Part shown: positions 5,323-6,332 of the stretch, piece by piece
Layout of the letters: the number at the start of each line of letters is the position of its first letter
How positions within the stretch are numbered: position 1 is the stretch's first letter
The notes under the pieces: generated by a model
What the model saw: only the letters and a program-made list of their open reading frames with translations
The model's database searches: none
What the model was told of the DNA's origin: nothing
Made by a program: the position numbers and the translations under genes
DNA from: Acidobacteriota bacterium
Lineage (GTDB): Bacteria > Acidobacteriota > Vicinamibacteria > Vicinamibacterales > UBA2999
Reading direction: 5' to 3'
Length of the DNA stretch: 6,332 bases
Assembly: GCA_020851835.1 (NCBI GenBank)
Contig: JADZBZ010000246.1
Coordinates: 1 to 6,332, forward strand

Positions 5323-6332
5323 ATGCGCATCCTGCGGGTGGCGGTCCCGCGACGACCGGAGCGAACGATGGGGGGCGACGTGTCATCGAGCCTGATCCGG
5401 CGCTGGACCCGGGCCATCTCCGATTGGGGCGATCCCGTCAGCCGCGCCCTGGGAGTGTCAGGCGACCTCTACGTCGCCCGGTTCCGTCTCGGCCTCCTGC
5501 TGCTGCTCACCCTCATTCCGCTGACGACCTCGGTCGCCGAGCCGGACCTCATCGAAAACTGGCTCGGTCTGGCCTCGATTGGCGTGGCCCTCCTGGTCGC
5601 CCTGTGGTTCCTGCGCCTGGCCGCGCGGCCCATCCCACCCGCCTGGCTCGGCTTCGCTACGAGCCAGTTCGACGTCGCCATCATCTCGCTCGGCTTCGCG
5701 AGCTTCGTCTTCGCGGGGCGACCCATTGTCGCCACCAACAGCCTGGTTCACTACACGATGTACTACGTCGCGCTCGCGGGCACCGGGCTGCGCTACGACC
5801 CGCGCGTGTGTCTGTCGGCGGGGCTTTCGGCGGTCGTGCAGTACGGCTTGATCGTTGCCTGGGTCGCCTTCGGCGAGCCGGCGGTGTACCAGGCCTCGCC
5901 CGTCTACGGCACGTTCCAGTGGGACTCGCAGCTGAGCCGCCTCCAGTTGCTGGCCATCGCCACGGTCATCCATACGTCGGTGGTCATTCGTTCGCGGCGC
6001 TTCTGGCTGAGCTCGATGCGCGACCGGCTCACCGGCCTCTATAACCGCGGCTTCTTCGACGAGGGACTGCTCCGGCTCATCGTCATCGCCCGCCAGACCT
6101 CGACGTCGTTCTCGGTGGCGCTCATCGATATCGATCACTTCAAGCACGTGAACGACCGCTACGGACACGCCACGGGCGATCGAGCGCTGGGCAGGGCCGC
6201 CGATCGGCTGCGGGACTGCTTCCGCGACGAAGACCTGATCGCGCGCTGGGGCGGCGAGGAGTTCGCGGTGATCCTCCAGGCGCACCCCGGCACCGCCGCC
6301 GCCCGCCTCGACGCCTGGCGGGCGTCGCTGGC
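5323..6332 (+). CDS. Membrane-bound diguanylate cyclase (GGDEF), 3' partial
   Basis: Makes cyclic di-GMP from two GTP at the inner membrane face. The frame runs off the right edge after about 336 residues. ATG 5323 is chosen for its GGAGG six bases upstream; ATG 5368, with a weaker GGAG, is the alternative and would remove a 15-residue Arg-rich N terminus. The frame is closed upstream by TAG at 5293. Residues 50-222 contain about six hydrophobic helices (roughly 54-71, 82-99, 115-133, 143-158, 162-183, 207-222), an integral-membrane sensor I cannot assign to a named family. A basic RSRRFW segment follows, then the GGDEF domain: DRLTGLYNRGFFDE (235-248), the metal/substrate segment LIDIDHFKHVNDRYGHATGD (267-286), and the active-site GGEEF (310-314). 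Arg301-x-x-Asp304 sits exactly where the product-inhibition I-site lies, so enzyme activity and feedback control are both expected. About the last 60 residues of the domain are missing. Confidence 0.93.
   Translation, partial: MRILRVAVPRRPERTMGGDVSSSLIRRWTRAISDWGDPVSRALGVSGDLYVARFRLGLLLLLTLIPLTTSVAEPDLIENWLGLASIGVALLVALWFLRLAARPIPPAWLGFATSQFDVAIISLGFASFVFAGRPIVATNSLVHYTMYYVALAGTGLRYDPRVCLSAGLSAVVQYGLIVAWVAFGEPAVYQASPVYGTFQWDSQLSRLQLLAIATVIHTSVVIRSRRFWLSSMRDRLTGLYNRGFFDEGLLRLIVIARQTSTSFSVALIDIDHFKHVNDRYGHATGDRALGRAADRLRDCFRDEDLIARWGGEEFAVILQAHPGTAAARLDAWRASL

Noticed and set aside
4307..5395. A 362-codon open frame on the plus strand across the epimerase and tRNA-Pro
   Set aside because: It is antisense to a well-supported SDR gene, reads through the tRNA and has shadow-type composition.
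5424..6044. A 206-codon plus-strand open frame and a 275-codon minus-strand frame over the diguanylate cyclase
   Set aside because: The codon frame starting at 5323 gives membrane helices and a full set of GGDEF motifs. The other frames give low-complexity Arg/Pro/Ala translations.

Overview
The window is 6332 bases of high-GC (about two thirds G+C by eye), densely coded bacterial chromosome. No mobile element, CRISPR array or phage gene is visible. Strong G/C preference at third codon positions, four-base gene overlaps, a GerMN protein followed by rph and rdgB, and an AmiC-like amidase suggest a free-living, diderm, GC-rich bacterium. Acidobacteriota (Vicinamibacteria-like) is my best guess, but no sequence here proves the taxon.

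Layout. (1) Bases 1-3382, + strand: a tightly packed run of four genes. It starts with an N-acetylmuramoyl-L-alanine amidase whose 5' end is cut by the window edge, followed by a membrane-anchored GerMN-domain protein, RNase PH (rph) and the ITP/XTP pyrophosphatase (rdgB). Each junction is a GTGA or ATGA overlap, which indicates one transcript with translational coupling. (2) Bases 3389-4003, +: a TetR-family regulator six bases after rdgB, with a possible promoter of its own inside the rdgB tail. (3) Bases 4067-5065, - strand: an extended-SDR NAD(P)-dependent epimerase/reductase, convergent with the TetR gene across a 63-base gap that holds a GC-rich hairpin. (4) Bases 5158-5234, +: a complete tRNA-Pro(UGG) with encoded CCA and a recognisable -10 element. 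(5) Bases 5323-6332, +: the N-terminal part of a multi-pass membrane diguanylate cyclase, cut by the right edge inside its GGDEF domain.

How the parts fit. The first operon joins envelope remodelling (septal or sidewall peptidoglycan cleavage plus a GerMN envelope protein) with RNA 3'-end maturation and nucleotide-pool cleaning. The last three genes occur in the same order (gerM-rph-ysnA) in Bacillus, so this looks like an old conserved neighbourhood rather than an accessory island. The regulator, the epimerase and the diguanylate cyclase have no clear functional tie to the operon. I see no evidence of a novel multi-gene system. The points most worth a second look are regulatory: possible leaderless starts and an anti-Shine-Dalgarno-like hairpin before the diguanylate cyclase.
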